This document shows, in pieces, positions 18,692 to 28,485 of a stretch of 64,000 bases of DNA. Position 1 is the first letter of the stretch. Each line of letters opens with the position of its first letter. This DNA is from Halomonas sp. ML-15 (GTDB lineage Bacteria > Pseudomonadota > Gammaproteobacteria > Pseudomonadales > Halomonadaceae), in contig NZ_JACXZT010000003.1 in assembly GCF_014779595.1 (NCBI RefSeq), positions 248,001-312,000 of the forward strand, in the 5' to 3' direction. The notes under the pieces were generated by a model. The model was not told the DNA's origin and ran no database searches. It was given only the letters and a program-made list of their open reading frames with translations. The translations under genes were made by a program, and so were the position numbers.

Positions 18692-19369
18692 ATGTCCAAC
18701 ATCATCGATAGCAGCGTCACTAGCAGCATGAATGCCACCGCCGGTGGCAACAGCGCCCGCGAGTCGGACGAGCTGCGCGAAAACTTCATGACCCTGCTGA
18801 TTACCCAGCTGCAGAACCAGGATCCGCTCAATCCGATGGAAAACGCGGAGATGACGTCCCAGCTGGCTCAGATCAACACCGTCAGTGGCATCGAAGAGCT
18901 CAACAGCACGCTAGAAGGCATCACCGGGCAGATCGACGCCGGACACACCTTGCAAGCCGTCGGCCTGATCGGCCAGGGCGTACTGGTGCCGGGCGAACGC
19001 ATCCTGGTCGGCAAGGACGGCGCCACGCCGTTTGGTATCGAGCTCGACAAGTCCGCCGACAACGTCAAGGCGACGATTCGCGACGGCGGCGGACAGGTGG
19101 TTCGCAGCTTCGACCTCGGTGCGGTGTCGTCGGGCGTCGAGTCGTTCGAATGGGACGGCAAGCTCGACGGCGGCGAAATGGCCCCGGAGGGCGCCTACAG
19201 CATCTCCTTCGAAGCCACTGCCGGCGATGACAGCGTCGACGTCAAGGCGCTCAACTACGCCGTGGTCAGCGGGGTGTCCAGCGACAGCAACGGATCACCG
19301 CGCCTCGACCTGGGCGGCATCAGTGAGCAAGCCAGCCTCGAAGATATTCGTCAGATTCTACAACTCTAG
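18692..19369 (+). CDS. flgD: Flagellar hook capping scaffold FlgD
   Basis: 225 residues. The N-terminal export and cap region includes FMTLLITQLQNQDPLNPMENAEMTSQLAQ, the FlgD signature. The C-terminal half is the FlgD Ig/TUDOR domain (VRSFDLGAVSSGVESFEWDGKLDGG). It caps the growing hook and is discarded on completion. Two bases after flgC, with GGGGAGGG before the ATG. Confidence 0.96.
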   Translation: MSNIIDSSVTSSMNATAGGNSARESDELRENFMTLLITQLQNQDPLNPMENAEMTSQLAQINTVSGIEELNSTLEGITGQIDAGHTLQAVGLIGQGVLVPGERILVGKDGATPFGIELDKSADNVKATIRDGGGQVVRSFDLGAVSSGVESFEWDGKLDGGEMAPEGAYSISFEATAGDDSVDVKALNYAVVSGVSSDSNGSPRLDLGGISEQASLEDIRQILQL

Positions 19370-19437
19370 CGTGACGGGCACTCCGTCGCACAGCGCATAA
19401 AAAATAGCCACCACACGGTGACACAGGGAGAAGGACC

Positions 19438-20688
19438 ATGAGCTTTTCACAAGCCTTGAGCGGGTTGAACGCGGCATCATCGAGCCTCGGCACCCTTGGT
19501 AACAATATTTCCAACTCGCAGACCGTCGGTTTCAAGGGCTCGAGCACCCAGTTTGCCGACGTCTTCGCCGGCTCCGTGGGTCTGGGCACGCGAGTCTCGG
19601 CCACGCTGCAGGATTTCACCGAGGGTAACCTCGAGTCGACCAACCGCAACCTCGATCTGGCGGTCAGCGGTGAGGGCTTCCTGCGCTACGAGCAGCAGGG
19701 GGAGATCGTCTATTCGCGTAACGGTCAGCTCAACCTGACCCCGGACGGCACCCTGGTCAACGCCCAGGGCGCGCAGCTGATGGGCTATGGCCTCAACGCT
19801 GCCGGTGAGGTGCAGGTCGGCGGCCAGCCCCAGGTGCTCAATATACCCGCCGACGAGATGCCGGCCGGTGCCACCGAGAATGTGGGTACCACGATCAATC
19901 TCGATTCCCGCGAGAATGCCGATGAGGACCTGAGTACTACCCAGGTGACCACAGATCTAGCGACTGGTGATACTGAGGAGATTGGGTATCACTACTCGAA
20001 CAATTTCACCGTCTACGACTCGCTGGGCAATCCGCGCAATGTGACGGTTTACTACGAAAAAGTGGATGAAGATGCTGCCGGTGATCCGGTCAACAATACC
20101 TGGAACGCCAAGGTCGTCATGGACGGCTACTACGATGATGCCAACGACTTCGAGGTCTCCTTCAACAATAACGGCACCTTGAATTCCGATCCCCAGCAGG
20201 AAATCAACTTCGGCGCCGACTCCCCGTTGGGCAACGACCCTGAAGAGCTGGACTTCCAGCTCGACCTGGCCGGCTCCACTCAGTTCGGCAATGACTCCAC
20301 CACCAGCGCCCTGACCCAGGACGGCTTCACCTCCGGGGCCCTGGTCGGCATCACCATCGAAGACGATGGCACCATCATGATGAACTATGCCAACGAGCAG
20401 TCACGCCCCGCTGGGCAAGTGGCGCTGGCCTACTTCCGCAACCCGGAAGGCCTGCAGCCCAACGGTGACAACGCCTGGACCGCCACCAACGCCTCCGGTC
20501 AGGAGCTGGTGGGGGCGCCGGGTACCGGCATGTTCGGTTCCATCGAGTCCGGGGTGGTGGAGATGTCCAACGTGGATATGGCCAAGCAGCTGGTCGACAT
20601 GATCGTCTCCCAGCGCGCCTACCAGGCCAACTCCCAGACCATCAAGACCCAGGACGAGATCCTGCAGACCGCCATCAACCTGCGTTGA
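19438..20688 (+). CDS. flgE: Flagellar hook protein FlgE
   Basis: 416 residues. The N-terminal helix MSFSQALSGLNAASSSLGTLG with NNISNSQTVGFKGS and the C-terminal GVVEMSNVDMAKQLVDMIVS with SQRAYQANSQTIKTQDEI are classic hook ends. The central beta domain is of usual size. It follows a 68-base gap after flgD and has GGAGAAGG before the ATG. Confidence 0.97.
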   Translation: MSFSQALSGLNAASSSLGTLGNNISNSQTVGFKGSSTQFADVFAGSVGLGTRVSATLQDFTEGNLESTNRNLDLAVSGEGFLRYEQQGEIVYSRNGQLNLTPDGTLVNAQGAQLMGYGLNAAGEVQVGGQPQVLNIPADEMPAGATENVGTTINLDSRENADEDLSTTQVTTDLATGDTEEIGYHYSNNFTVYDSLGNPRNVTVYYEKVDEDAAGDPVNNTWNAKVVMDGYYDDANDFEVSFNNNGTLNSDPQQEINFGADSPLGNDPEELDFQLDLAGSTQFGNDSTTSALTQDGFTSGALVGITIEDDGTIMMNYANEQSRPAGQVALAYFRNPEGLQPNGDNAWTATNASGQELVGAPGTGMFGSIESGVVEMSNVDMAKQLVDMIVSQRAYQANSQTIKTQDEILQTAINLR

Positions 20689-20711
20689 TGACGCCTCGGG
20701 GAGAGTGAACC

Positions 20712-21470
20712 ATGGATCGTATCCTGTATACCGCCATGAGCGGGGCCAAGCAGAGCCTCGATCAGCAGTCGGTGGTCAACCACAACCTGTCCAACGCCGC
20801 CACCGCCGGCTTCCGCGCCCAGCTGCACGCCATGCGTGCGGTGCCGGTGGAGGGCGACGGCTTGCTGGACACGCGCGCCTCGGTGGCCGCCACCACGCCG
20901 GGCTCTGACTTCTCTCACGGCCCGGTGAGCACCACCGGTCGTGAGCTCGATGTGGCGCTGGAAGGCAATGGCTGGCTGGCGGTGCAGACCGACGACGGCG
21001 GCGAGGCCTATACCCGTCGCGGTGACCTGCAGGTCGACGGCAACGGCATGCTGACCAGCGTCGGGCGTCCGGTCATCGGCGACGATGGCCCGATCATCGT
21101 GCCCCTCGAGGCTCAGCTGTCGATCGGCGCCGATGGCACCATCAGCGCCATCGGTCCCGGTGAAGACCCCAGTGCGCTGGTGCCGGTAGGCCAGCTCAAG
21201 CTGGTCGATCCCGAGGACCAGATCCTCCAGCGCGGCGACGACGGTCTGTTTCGTGCCCCGCCCGCTGACGATGGCGAGATCCCGATCCTGGCTGCCAATG
21301 AGGACGTGCGGGTAGTCTCCGGCTCGCTGGAGGGCAGCAACGTCAGCGCCATCGAATCGATGGTGGCGATGATCGATACCCAGCGTCGCTACGATATGCA
21401 GATGAAGGTGATCGACAGCGCCGACGAGAACGCCCAGCGCGCCAATAACCTGCTGTCGATTCAAGGCTAA
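20712..21470 (+). CDS. flgF: Flagellar proximal rod protein FlgF
   Basis: 252 residues. It starts MDRILYTAMSGAKQSLDQQSV with NHNLSNAATAGFRAQL, and ends with MVAMIDTQRRYDMQMKVIDS. The LDVALEGNGWLAVQTDDGGEAYTRRG core distinguishes FlgF from FlgG. Twenty-three bases after flgE. Confidence 0.96.
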   Translation: MDRILYTAMSGAKQSLDQQSVVNHNLSNAATAGFRAQLHAMRAVPVEGDGLLDTRASVAATTPGSDFSHGPVSTTGRELDVALEGNGWLAVQTDDGGEAYTRRGDLQVDGNGMLTSVGRPVIGDDGPIIVPLEAQLSIGADGTISAIGPGEDPSALVPVGQLKLVDPEDQILQRGDDGLFRAPPADDGEIPILAANEDVRVVSGSLEGSNVSAIESMVAMIDTQRRYDMQMKVIDSADENAQRANNLLSIQG

Positions 21471-21506
21471 GCCTCTTGACCGGGGCGCTACCCAAGGAAT
21501 TATCCC

Positions 21507-22289
21507 ATGATCAAATCGCTGTGGACTGCCAAGACCGGCCTCGAGTCGCAGCAGGTGCAGATGGATGTCATCTCCAACAACCTGGCCAACGTCGGCACCA
21601 ACGGCTTCAAGCGCTCGCGGGCGGTGTTCGAAGACCTGCTGTACCAGAATCTGCGCCAGCCCGGCGCTCAGAACGATGTCCAGAACGCGCTGCCGTCAGG
21701 CATGCAGGTCGGCTCCGGTGTACGCCCGGTGGCCACCGAGCGGCTGCATAACCAGGGCGGACTCGAGCAGACCGAGAACTCCCGGGACCTGGCGATCAAC
21801 GGCCAAGGCTTCTTCCAGGTGCTGATGCCGGACGGCAATACCGCCTACACCCGCGACGGCAGCTTCCAGCTCGACCAGAACGGCCAGATGGTCACCGCCA
21901 ATGGCTATCCGGTGGAGCCGGCGATCATCCTGCCGGAGAACGCGCTGTCGGTCAGCGTGGGGGAGGACGGCATCGTCTCGGTCACCCAGCCGGGCACCAG
22001 CGAGAGCCTGGAAGTCGGCCAGTTGAGCCTGGCGACCTTCGTCAACCCGACTGGCCTCGAGAGCATTGGTGGCAACCTCTACCTGGAGACCACCGCCTCC
22101 GGCCCGATGAACGAGACCATACCGGGCATGAACGGTGCTGGCCGTCTGATGCAGGGCTACGTCGAGACCTCCAACGTCAACGTGGTGGAGGAGATGGTCA
22201 GCATGATCCAGACCCAGCGCGCCTATGAGATCAACAGCAAGGCGGTGCAGACCAGCGATGAAATGCTGGCGCGCTTGAGCCAGCTGTAA
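21507..22289 (+). CDS. flgG: Flagellar distal rod protein FlgG
   Basis: 260 residues, the constant FlgG length. [20 protein letters not shown] with [18 protein letters not shown] starts it; [20 protein letters not shown] and [18 protein letters not shown] end it. It forms the distal rod inside the P and L rings. 36 bases after flgF. Confidence 0.98.
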   Translation: MIKSLWTAKTGLESQQVQMDVISNNLANVGTNGFKRSRAVFEDLLYQNLRQPGAQNDVQNALPSGMQVGSGVRPVATERLHNQGGLEQTENSRDLAINGQGFFQVLMPDGNTAYTRDGSFQLDQNGQMVTANGYPVEPAIILPENALSVSVGEDGIVSVTQPGTSESLEVGQLSLATFVNPTGLESIGGNLYLETTASGPMNETIPGMNGAGRLMQGYVETSNVNVVEEMVSMIQTQRAYEINSKAVQTSDEMLARLSQL

Positions 22290-22308
22290 GCGACACCCGG
22301 AGCAGAGC

Positions 22309-22998
22309 ATGAATCGGCACACTTCCTCACGGCGCCCCTGGCGGTTATTCGGCGCACTGCTGCTAGCGGTCCTGATCACTGGCTGCGCGCAGATGCCACG
22401 CCCGTCGGTGGTGGGCGAGCAGGAGCAGGTCAGTATCCCTGACCGCCAGCCTCCCGAGCCCAACGGCTCGATCTACCAGCCGAGCCGCGGCCATCACCCG
22501 CTGTTCGAGGATCGTCGCCCGCGGATGGTTGGCGATATCCTGACCATCGTCCTCGATGAGGAAGTCAGTGCCAGCAAGAACTCCCAGAGCAACGCCAACC
22601 GCGGTGGCTCGGCGGGACTGTCGTTCCTGGAGCTGCCTGACGTGCTGGACCAGCTGGCCGACTACGGTTTCGACGTCTCCGGCGACAGCGATTTCTCCGG
22701 TGGCGGCGGTTCGGAGGCCAATAACTCCTTCACTGGCACCATTACCGTCTCGGTACTCGAGGTGATGCACAACGGCAACCTGCGGGTGCGTGGCGAGAAG
22801 CAGATCGCCATCAACCAGGGCGTCGAATTCATCCGCTTCTCGGGGGTTGTCAGTCCGCGCACCATCACCGGCCAGAACACCGTGCCCTCGACCCAGGTGG
22901 CCGATGCGCGCATCGAGTACGTCGGCGACGGCTACATCAACGAGGCGCAGCACATGGGCTGGCTGCAGCGCTTCTTCCTTAACGTTTCACCCTTCTAG
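22309..22998 (+). CDS. flgH: Flagellar L-ring lipoprotein FlgH
   Basis: 229 residues. A lipoprotein signal ends in the lipobox [10 protein letters not shown]; the lipidated cysteine anchors it in the outer membrane. [24 protein letters not shown] and [18 protein letters not shown] are diagnostic for FlgH. It forms the L ring with 26-fold symmetry around the rod. Confidence 0.97.
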   Translation: MNRHTSSRRPWRLFGALLLAVLITGCAQMPRPSVVGEQEQVSIPDRQPPEPNGSIYQPSRGHHPLFEDRRPRMVGDILTIVLDEEVSASKNSQSNANRGGSAGLSFLELPDVLDQLADYGFDVSGDSDFSGGGGSEANNSFTGTITVSVLEVMHNGNLRVRGEKQIAINQGVEFIRFSGVVSPRTITGQNTVPSTQVADARIEYVGDGYINEAQHMGWLQRFFLNVSPF

Positions 22999-23012
22999 CG
23001 GAGCCGCTGACG

Positions 23013-24146
23013 ATGACCACGTTCACCGCCCGGCTGCGTGGCAGCCGCCTACTGAAAGTCCTGATGCTGGCCCTGCTGTTCGCCATGGTCGCCAGCCCGG
23101 TGCAGGCCGAGCGCCTGCGCGAGCTGGCGGATTTCGCCGGCGTGCGTGATAACGCCCTGGTCGGCTACGGCCTGGTGGTAGGGCTCGACGGCACCGGCGA
23201 CCAGACCATGCAGGCGCCATTTACCGGCCAGAGCCTGACCAACATGCTCTCGCAGCTGGGCATCACCGTGCCGCCAGGCACCAATATGCAGCTGCGCAAC
23301 GTGGCCGCAGTAATGGTTACCGCCGACCTGCCGCCGTTCGCACAGCCTGGTCAGCGTCTGGATATCAATGTCTCGTCGGTGGGCAACGCCCGCAGCCTGC
23401 GCGGCGGCACCCTGCTGATGACGCCGCTCAAGGGCGCAGACGGCGACACCTACGCCATTGCCCAGGGCAACCTGCTGGTCAGCGGCGCTGGCGCCGAAGG
23501 CGGCGGAAGCAGCGTGCAGATCAACCAGCAGGCCGGTGGGCGCATCGCCGGTGGCGCCATGGTCGAACGCGAAGTGCCTCTGCAGCTGGGCGCCAACGGC
23601 GGCGTCCTCGACCTGCAGCTCAAGGAGTCGGACTTCGGCACCGCGCGCCAGGTAGTGGAAGCGATCAACGACGACTTCGGCTGGCCGGTGGCGGCGGCCC
23701 AGGATGGTCGCACCATCCGCCTGCAGGGGCCCTCTGATCCCAATGATCGGGTCAACTTCATGGCCCGAGTCGAGAATCTGCAGGTCACGCCCAACGATGC
23801 TCCGGCCAAGGTGGTGCTCAACTCGCGTACCGGCTCGGTGGTGCTCAACAGTTCGGTGACCCTGCGGCGCGCCGCTGTGGCCCATGGCAACCTGTCGATC
23901 ATCATCGACACTCAGTTCCAGGTCAGCCAGCCCGCACCGTTCGGCGAGGGCGAAACGGTGGTGGTGCCGGACACCGATATCGCCGTCGAGCAGCAGGAAG
24001 CCGCGCTGATGATGGTGGAAGGAGCCGACCTGGTCGACGTAGTCAATGCCCTCAATGCGCTGGGCGCCACGCCCAACGACCTGATGGCGATTCTCGAAGC
24101 GCTCAAGGCCTCGGGGTCGCTGCGTGCCGAGCTGGAGATTCTCTGA
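23013..24146 (+). CDS. flgI: Flagellar P-ring protein FlgI
   Basis: 377 residues with a Sec signal peptide (LLKVLMLALLFAMVASPVQA). The mature start ERLRELADFAGVRDNALVGY and GTGDQTMQAPFTGQSLTNML are the P-ring signature. It is exported to the periplasm, where FlgA aids assembly. Its stop overlaps the flgJ start as TGATG. Confidence 0.98.
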   Translation: MTTFTARLRGSRLLKVLMLALLFAMVASPVQAERLRELADFAGVRDNALVGYGLVVGLDGTGDQTMQAPFTGQSLTNMLSQLGITVPPGTNMQLRNVAAVMVTADLPPFAQPGQRLDINVSSVGNARSLRGGTLLMTPLKGADGDTYAIAQGNLLVSGAGAEGGGSSVQINQQAGGRIAGGAMVEREVPLQLGANGGVLDLQLKESDFGTARQVVEAINDDFGWPVAAAQDGRTIRLQGPSDPNDRVNFMARVENLQVTPNDAPAKVVLNSRTGSVVLNSSVTLRRAAVAHGNLSIIIDTQFQVSQPAPFGEGETVVVPDTDIAVEQQEAALMMVEGADLVDVVNALNALGATPNDLMAILEALKASGSLRAELEIL

Positions 24147-25237
24147 TGAGCAATGATCTCGGCGGTCAGTTTGCCCTCGATATGCAGGGTATCCAGCGCC
24201 TGCGGCACACCGCCAGCCGCGACCCCAATGCCGGCCTCGATGAGGCCGCCAAGCAGTTCGAGGCGCTGTTCGTGCAGATGATGATGAAGAGCATGCGCGA
24301 GGCCACGCCGCGCTCCGATCTGCTGCATAGTCAGCAGACCGAGTTCTACGAGTCACTGCTCGACCAGCAGTGGGCGCAGCACCTCTCTGGCCGCGGCATC
24401 GGCCTCGCCGAGCAGCTGGTCAACCAGCTCGAAGGGCGCGGCATGGTCCCCGAACGTGAGCAGGCCGACAGCGAGGCCGATTCGCTGATCGCCGGGATTC
24501 CGCGTGGCACGCCGCGAGCGCTCAGCGGTGGCCTCAGCGCCGGTGAGATATCTGAGCGCGAGCCCGCCGACAGCGCCGCCGCGGCGACACCGGGCAGTTT
24601 CCTGGAGGCCCTTGATCTGCAGCGCGGGACTCAGCGAGATGCTTCTGAGGCTGCACAAGCAGCATCCGGCGCCGAGCGCAGCGAACCGCGCAGCGACCAG
24701 CCCGACCATGTGCGGGCCTTCGTTGACGAGCTGGCCGGCCCGGCCCAGGCCGCTAGTCAGGCCACCGGTGTGCCGGCCGAGCTGATTCTCGCCCAGGCGG
24801 CGCTGGAGACCGGCTGGGGCCGCCACGAGATTCCCGATGCTCGCGGCGGTAACAGCCACAACCTGTTCGGCATCAAGGCCGGCAGCCGCTGGCAGGGCGA
24901 GACCACCGACATCACCACCCATGAGTACCTCGACGGCCAGCGCACGCGACTCACCGACACCTTCCGCGTCTACGACTCCTTCGAGGAAGCCTTCACCGAC
25001 TATGCCCAACTGATTGGCGATAACCCGCGCTATGCCGGTGTGGTGGAAGCGCCCAACGCCGAGCAGGCTGCCCGCGCGCTGCAGCAGGGCGGTTATGCCA
25101 CCGATCCGGCTTACGCCGACAAGCTGGTGTCGATCATGAATACCCTGGGGCCGGTCGAGTCCGCCGGGACAACCTTGGCCAGTCGAGATGTACCGGCTGG
25201 CGGCAGTATCTATGCCCCGGGCAACAGCTGGTTCTAA
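24146..25237 (+). CDS. flgJ: Bifunctional rod-capping protein / peptidoglycan hydrolase FlgJ
   Basis: 363 residues. The N-terminal rod-cap domain (~1-100) contains DEAAKQFEALFVQMMMKSMRE. A low-complexity linker (~105-180) follows, then a GH73 glucosaminidase domain (~185-330) with AELILAQAALETGWGRHEI (catalytic Glu) and NLFGIKAGSRWQGET. It opens a hole in the cell wall for the rod. Coupled to flgI through TGATG. It ends the flgB operon. Confidence 0.96.
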   Translation: MSNDLGGQFALDMQGIQRLRHTASRDPNAGLDEAAKQFEALFVQMMMKSMREATPRSDLLHSQQTEFYESLLDQQWAQHLSGRGIGLAEQLVNQLEGRGMVPEREQADSEADSLIAGIPRGTPRALSGGLSAGEISEREPADSAAAATPGSFLEALDLQRGTQRDASEAAQAASGAERSEPRSDQPDHVRAFVDELAGPAQAASQATGVPAELILAQAALETGWGRHEIPDARGGNSHNLFGIKAGSRWQGETTDITTHEYLDGQRTRLTDTFRVYDSFEEAFTDYAQLIGDNPRYAGVVEAPNAEQAARALQQGGYATDPAYADKLVSIMNTLGPVESAGTTLASRDVPAGGSIYAPGNSWF

Positions 25238-25241
25238 GCGT

Positions 25242-25268
25242 TAAAGAAAACCGCGGCGGTGCCGATAT
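25242..25268 (+). promoter_or_regulatory. FliA (sigma-28) promoter of flgKL
   Basis: -35 TAAAGAAA (25242-25249; five of eight to TAAAGTTT), 11-base spacer, -10 GCCGATAT (25261-25268; seven of eight). It begins 4 bases after the flgJ stop and lies 29 bases before the flgK ATG, making flgKL a late transcript. Confidence 0.85.
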
Positions 25269-25297
25269 AACAAGCATTGGCTTTAGGGAACGGAATC

Positions 25298-27175
25298 ATG
25301 AGCATATTTTCGATCGGCTTGAGCGGGCTGAACGCCGCTCAGAACGCCTTGAACACTACCAGCAACAACATCAGCAACGTCTATACGCCGGGCTATAACC
25401 GCGAGCTGACACTGCTGGGCGAAGGCGGTGCGGCGGGCGGCGTGAAGGTCAACGACATTCAGCGCCAGTTCAACCAGTATGTCGCCGACCAGCTCAACGC
25501 GGCCACCAGCTCCTCCAGCGCCCTCAAGGCCTATCAGGGGCAGGTCAGCCAGATCGACAACCTGCTTGCCGACCGCGACGCTGGCCTGGCACCGTTGATG
25601 CAGAATTTCTTCTCGGCCATGGAAGACCTGGCCGGTGCGCCGTCTGATCCTGCCGCGCGCCAGGGCGTGCTCGGCGCTGCCGACACCATGAGCGCCCAGT
25701 TCCGCTCCTTCGACCGCTATCTTGACGACATGCAGCAGGGCGTCAACGGCCAGATCAAGGACGAAGTCACCCAGATCAACAACCTCACCGACCAGATTGC
25801 CGGTCTCAACAAGGAGATCGCCCTGGCGCGGGCGCGCCAGGGTGAAGCCCCTAATAGTCTGCTCAACCAGCGCGACGAGGCGATTGCCGAGCTCAGCCAG
25901 CGCATGGACGTGCGCGTCGACATTCAGGATGGCAAGACCTATAACATCTCGCTGCCCAACGGGCAGCCGCTGGTATCGGGCACCAATCAGTACGACCTCG
26001 AGGCCATCGAGGCGCCCAACGACCCGCAGCGCATGGTGCTCGGCTACCGTGACTCCAACGGCAGTATCTCACCGCTCAACGAAAACGCCGTGACAGGGGG
26101 CACCTTGGGCGGGCTAATGACTTTCCGCGCCGAGACCCTCGACAAGACCCAGAACCAGATCGGGCAGCTGGCGGTTTCGCTGGCGGCGGGTTTCAACGAG
26201 CAGCACCGCCTGGGTCAGGACCTCAACGGTGAGCAGGGCGAGGACTTGTTCAATATCGGCCAGCCACAGGCCTACGCCAATGACCGCAACGCCGGCGATG
26301 TCGAGATTGAGTCGACCCGCTTCGGCGATATCGATGATCTGCGCGCCACCGACTACACCGTGCGGGTGACCGATGGCGCCGCACCCGCCTTCGAGGTGGT
26401 ACGCAAGGATAACGGTCAGGTCGTAGAGCACAGCTTCGATGACGACGCCAACGAGCTGAGCTTCGGCGGGGTGGTGATCGGCTTTACTGATGACGGTTTC
26501 GAAAACGGCGACCGTTTCGAGGTCCAGCCGGTACGGCGCGCCGCGGCCAGCATGGAGACCCAGATCAACGATCTCGACAAGATCGCTGCGGCGAGCTTCG
26601 TCGAGGCGGAGGGAGATATGCCGGTCAGTGGGCTCAGGGCTGCCGATGGCGCCTTCGGTGAGGGAGGAGCTCCCTATTCCCTGGTTGTCAGTGAAGATGG
26701 TGGCCAATTCAATATTGAGGTGACGGCTGAAGATGGCACGACCTTAGATTTCAACGACGTGAGTGCCGGGGATGAAATCACCATCGACGGGGTCAGTTTT
26801 ACCCTGGGTGATATCCAGGAAGACCAGACCCTGACCCTTGGCGCGGCGCCTCCCGGCTCCGGCGACAACCGCAACGCCCTGGCCATGCAGGGGCTGCAAG
26901 ATGTCTCGCTGGTGGGCGGCACCTCGAGCGTCAGCCAGGCCTACGGCTCCATGGTCAGCGACGTGGGCAACCGTACCAATATCGTGCAGGTCAACCTCGA
27001 CGCTCAGCAGGGCCTTACCGACCAGCTCAAGGCCGTTCAGCAGTCCGAGTCCGGGGTCAATCTGGACGAAGAAGCGGCCAACCTGATTCGCTATCAGCAG
27101 TATTATCAGGCCAATGCACGGGTCATCGATATCGGTTCGTCGATGCTGGATACCATTCTGGGCCTGCGTGCCTGA
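25298..27175 (+). CDS. flgK: Flagellar hook-filament junction protein 1, FlgK
   Basis: 625 residues. The N-terminus MSIFSIGLSGLNAAQNALNT with TSNNISNVYTPGYNRE and the C-terminus GVNLDEEAANLIRYQQYYQA followed by NARVIDIGSSMLDTIL are the junction protein ends. The central domains are larger than in the shortest FlgKs. ATG 25298 is preferred to an upstream GTG-type start at 25277 because TAGGG precedes it and homology begins there. It is exported with FlgN as chaperone. Confidence 0.96.
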   Translation: MSIFSIGLSGLNAAQNALNTTSNNISNVYTPGYNRELTLLGEGGAAGGVKVNDIQRQFNQYVADQLNAATSSSSALKAYQGQVSQIDNLLADRDAGLAPLMQNFFSAMEDLAGAPSDPAARQGVLGAADTMSAQFRSFDRYLDDMQQGVNGQIKDEVTQINNLTDQIAGLNKEIALARARQGEAPNSLLNQRDEAIAELSQRMDVRVDIQDGKTYNISLPNGQPLVSGTNQYDLEAIEAPNDPQRMVLGYRDSNGSISPLNENAVTGGTLGGLMTFRAETLDKTQNQIGQLAVSLAAGFNEQHRLGQDLNGEQGEDLFNIGQPQAYANDRNAGDVEIESTRFGDIDDLRATDYTVRVTDGAAPAFEVVRKDNGQVVEHSFDDDANELSFGGVVIGFTDDGFENGDRFEVQPVRRAAASMETQINDLDKIAAASFVEAEGDMPVSGLRAADGAFGEGGAPYSLVVSEDGGQFNIEVTAEDGTTLDFNDVSAGDEITIDGVSFTLGDIQEDQTLTLGAAPPGSGDNRNALAMQGLQDVSLVGGTSSVSQAYGSMVSDVGNRTNIVQVNLDAQQGLTDQLKAVQQSESGVNLDEEAANLIRYQQYYQANARVIDIGSSMLDTILGLRA

Positions 27176-27196
27176 TTCGTTTAGGAGTTAACCGCG

Positions 27197-28438
27197 ATGC
27201 GTGTCAGCACCGTTACCATGTTCGAGCAAAGCGTGTCGAGCATGAACCGCCAGCAGAATGATTTCATGAAGGTGGGCCAGCAGATCGCCTCCGGTCGCCG
27301 CGTGGTCAACCCCTCGGATGACCCCCAGGCCGCCTCGCGAGCGGTGGGCGTCGACCAGTCAAAGGCGGTCACCCAGCAGCATATGGATGCCCGGGTCAGT
27401 GCGCGCAACTCGCTGTCCCAGGAGGAGAGCATTCTCAACAGCGTCAGCGATGCCATCGCCAGCGCCAAGACGCTGATGATCCAGGCTTCCAGCGATACCC
27501 TGAGCGACGTTGACCGCGAGTCGATTGCCAGCGAGCTGCGCGGTATCTACGAGACCGTGATCGGTCAGGCCAACGCCACCGACGGCAACGGCCGTTACCT
27601 GTTCGGGGGCTATCAGGACAACAGCCCGCCCTATGTGCGCGAGGCAGACGGTTCGGTGAGCTACGTCGGTGATGACAACGTTCGCGAGCAGCGCATCGAC
27701 TCCTCGCGGCTGATGCCGGTGGCCGACAACGGCAACAAGATATTTGCCAGCGTGCCCAGCGGCGCCAAGTACATCACCGAGATGGGCGACAATCAGGGCA
27801 GCGTGGTCGTCTCCGGTCCCACGGTGGTCGACTCCTCCGATCCTGGCTATGGCGAGCAGTATCGCATTGAGTTTGCCGGTGACGGGGATGATGCCACCTA
27901 CACGGTAGAAACGTTTGATACAGATGCCCAGGCATGGGTCGCACTGGAGCCGGCTGCGGAGTATCAGGACGTCGACTATGTCGCCGGCGAGCAGATCCGT
28001 TTCGGTGGCCTGAGCCTGACCCTGGACGGGGAGCCCGCCGAGGACGATAGCTTCACCTTCGGCCGTGCCACCGAGATGGATCCCGATCTGTTCAAGACCT
28101 TCGAGAACGCCCTGGCAGTACTCGAGCAGCCCGCCGAGACCGCTCAGGAGAAGGCTACCCTGCGCAATACCCTCAACACCTCGATGCGCGAACTGGACAA
28201 TAGCCTCGATAACGTCCTCACCGTGCGCGCCTCGGTAGGCGCGCGCCTCAACGAGCTCGATGTGGTCGACTCGGTGGGCGGCAACCGCATGCTCAACTAC
28301 GAGCAGACCCTTTCCGATCTGGTCGACCTCGACTACGCCGAGGCGATCTCCGAATACAGCCTGCGTCAGGTCGGTCTCCAGGCCGCGCAGAAGGCCTTCG
28401 TCGATATCCAGGGCATGTCGCTGTTCGATCGTCTCTGA
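27197..28438 (+). CDS. flgL: Flagellar hook-filament junction protein 3, FlgL
   Basis: 413 residues. The start MRVSTVTMFEQSVSSMNRQQ with RRVVNPSDDPQAASRAV, and the C-terminal DLVDLDYAEAISEYSLRQVG followed by LQAAQKAFVDIQGMSLFDRL, are flagellin-like termini. 22 bases after flgK with AGGAG upstream; the pair shares the FliA promoter and ends at a strong terminator. Confidence 0.96.
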   Translation: MRVSTVTMFEQSVSSMNRQQNDFMKVGQQIASGRRVVNPSDDPQAASRAVGVDQSKAVTQQHMDARVSARNSLSQEESILNSVSDAIASAKTLMIQASSDTLSDVDRESIASELRGIYETVIGQANATDGNGRYLFGGYQDNSPPYVREADGSVSYVGDDNVREQRIDSSRLMPVADNGNKIFASVPSGAKYITEMGDNQGSVVVSGPTVVDSSDPGYGEQYRIEFAGDGDDATYTVETFDTDAQAWVALEPAAEYQDVDYVAGEQIRFGGLSLTLDGEPAEDDSFTFGRATEMDPDLFKTFENALAVLEQPAETAQEKATLRNTLNTSMRELDNSLDNVLTVRASVGARLNELDVVDSVGGNRMLNYEQTLSDLVDLDYAEAISEYSLRQVGLQAAQKAFVDIQGMSLFDRL

Positions 28439-28458
28439 GTGGTGTGTGCTGCTCTCTT

Positions 28459-28485
28459 AACCGCTGCCTCGGCAGCGGTTTTTTT
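28459..28485 (+). terminator. Rho-independent terminator of flgKL
   Basis: Arms AACCGCTGCC (28459-28468) and GGCAGCGGTT (28471-28480) with a tight CTCG-type tetraloop, then a T run to 28485. It lies 20 bases past the flgL stop. Its T run overlaps the stop codon of the convergent oxidoreductase gene. Confidence 0.93.
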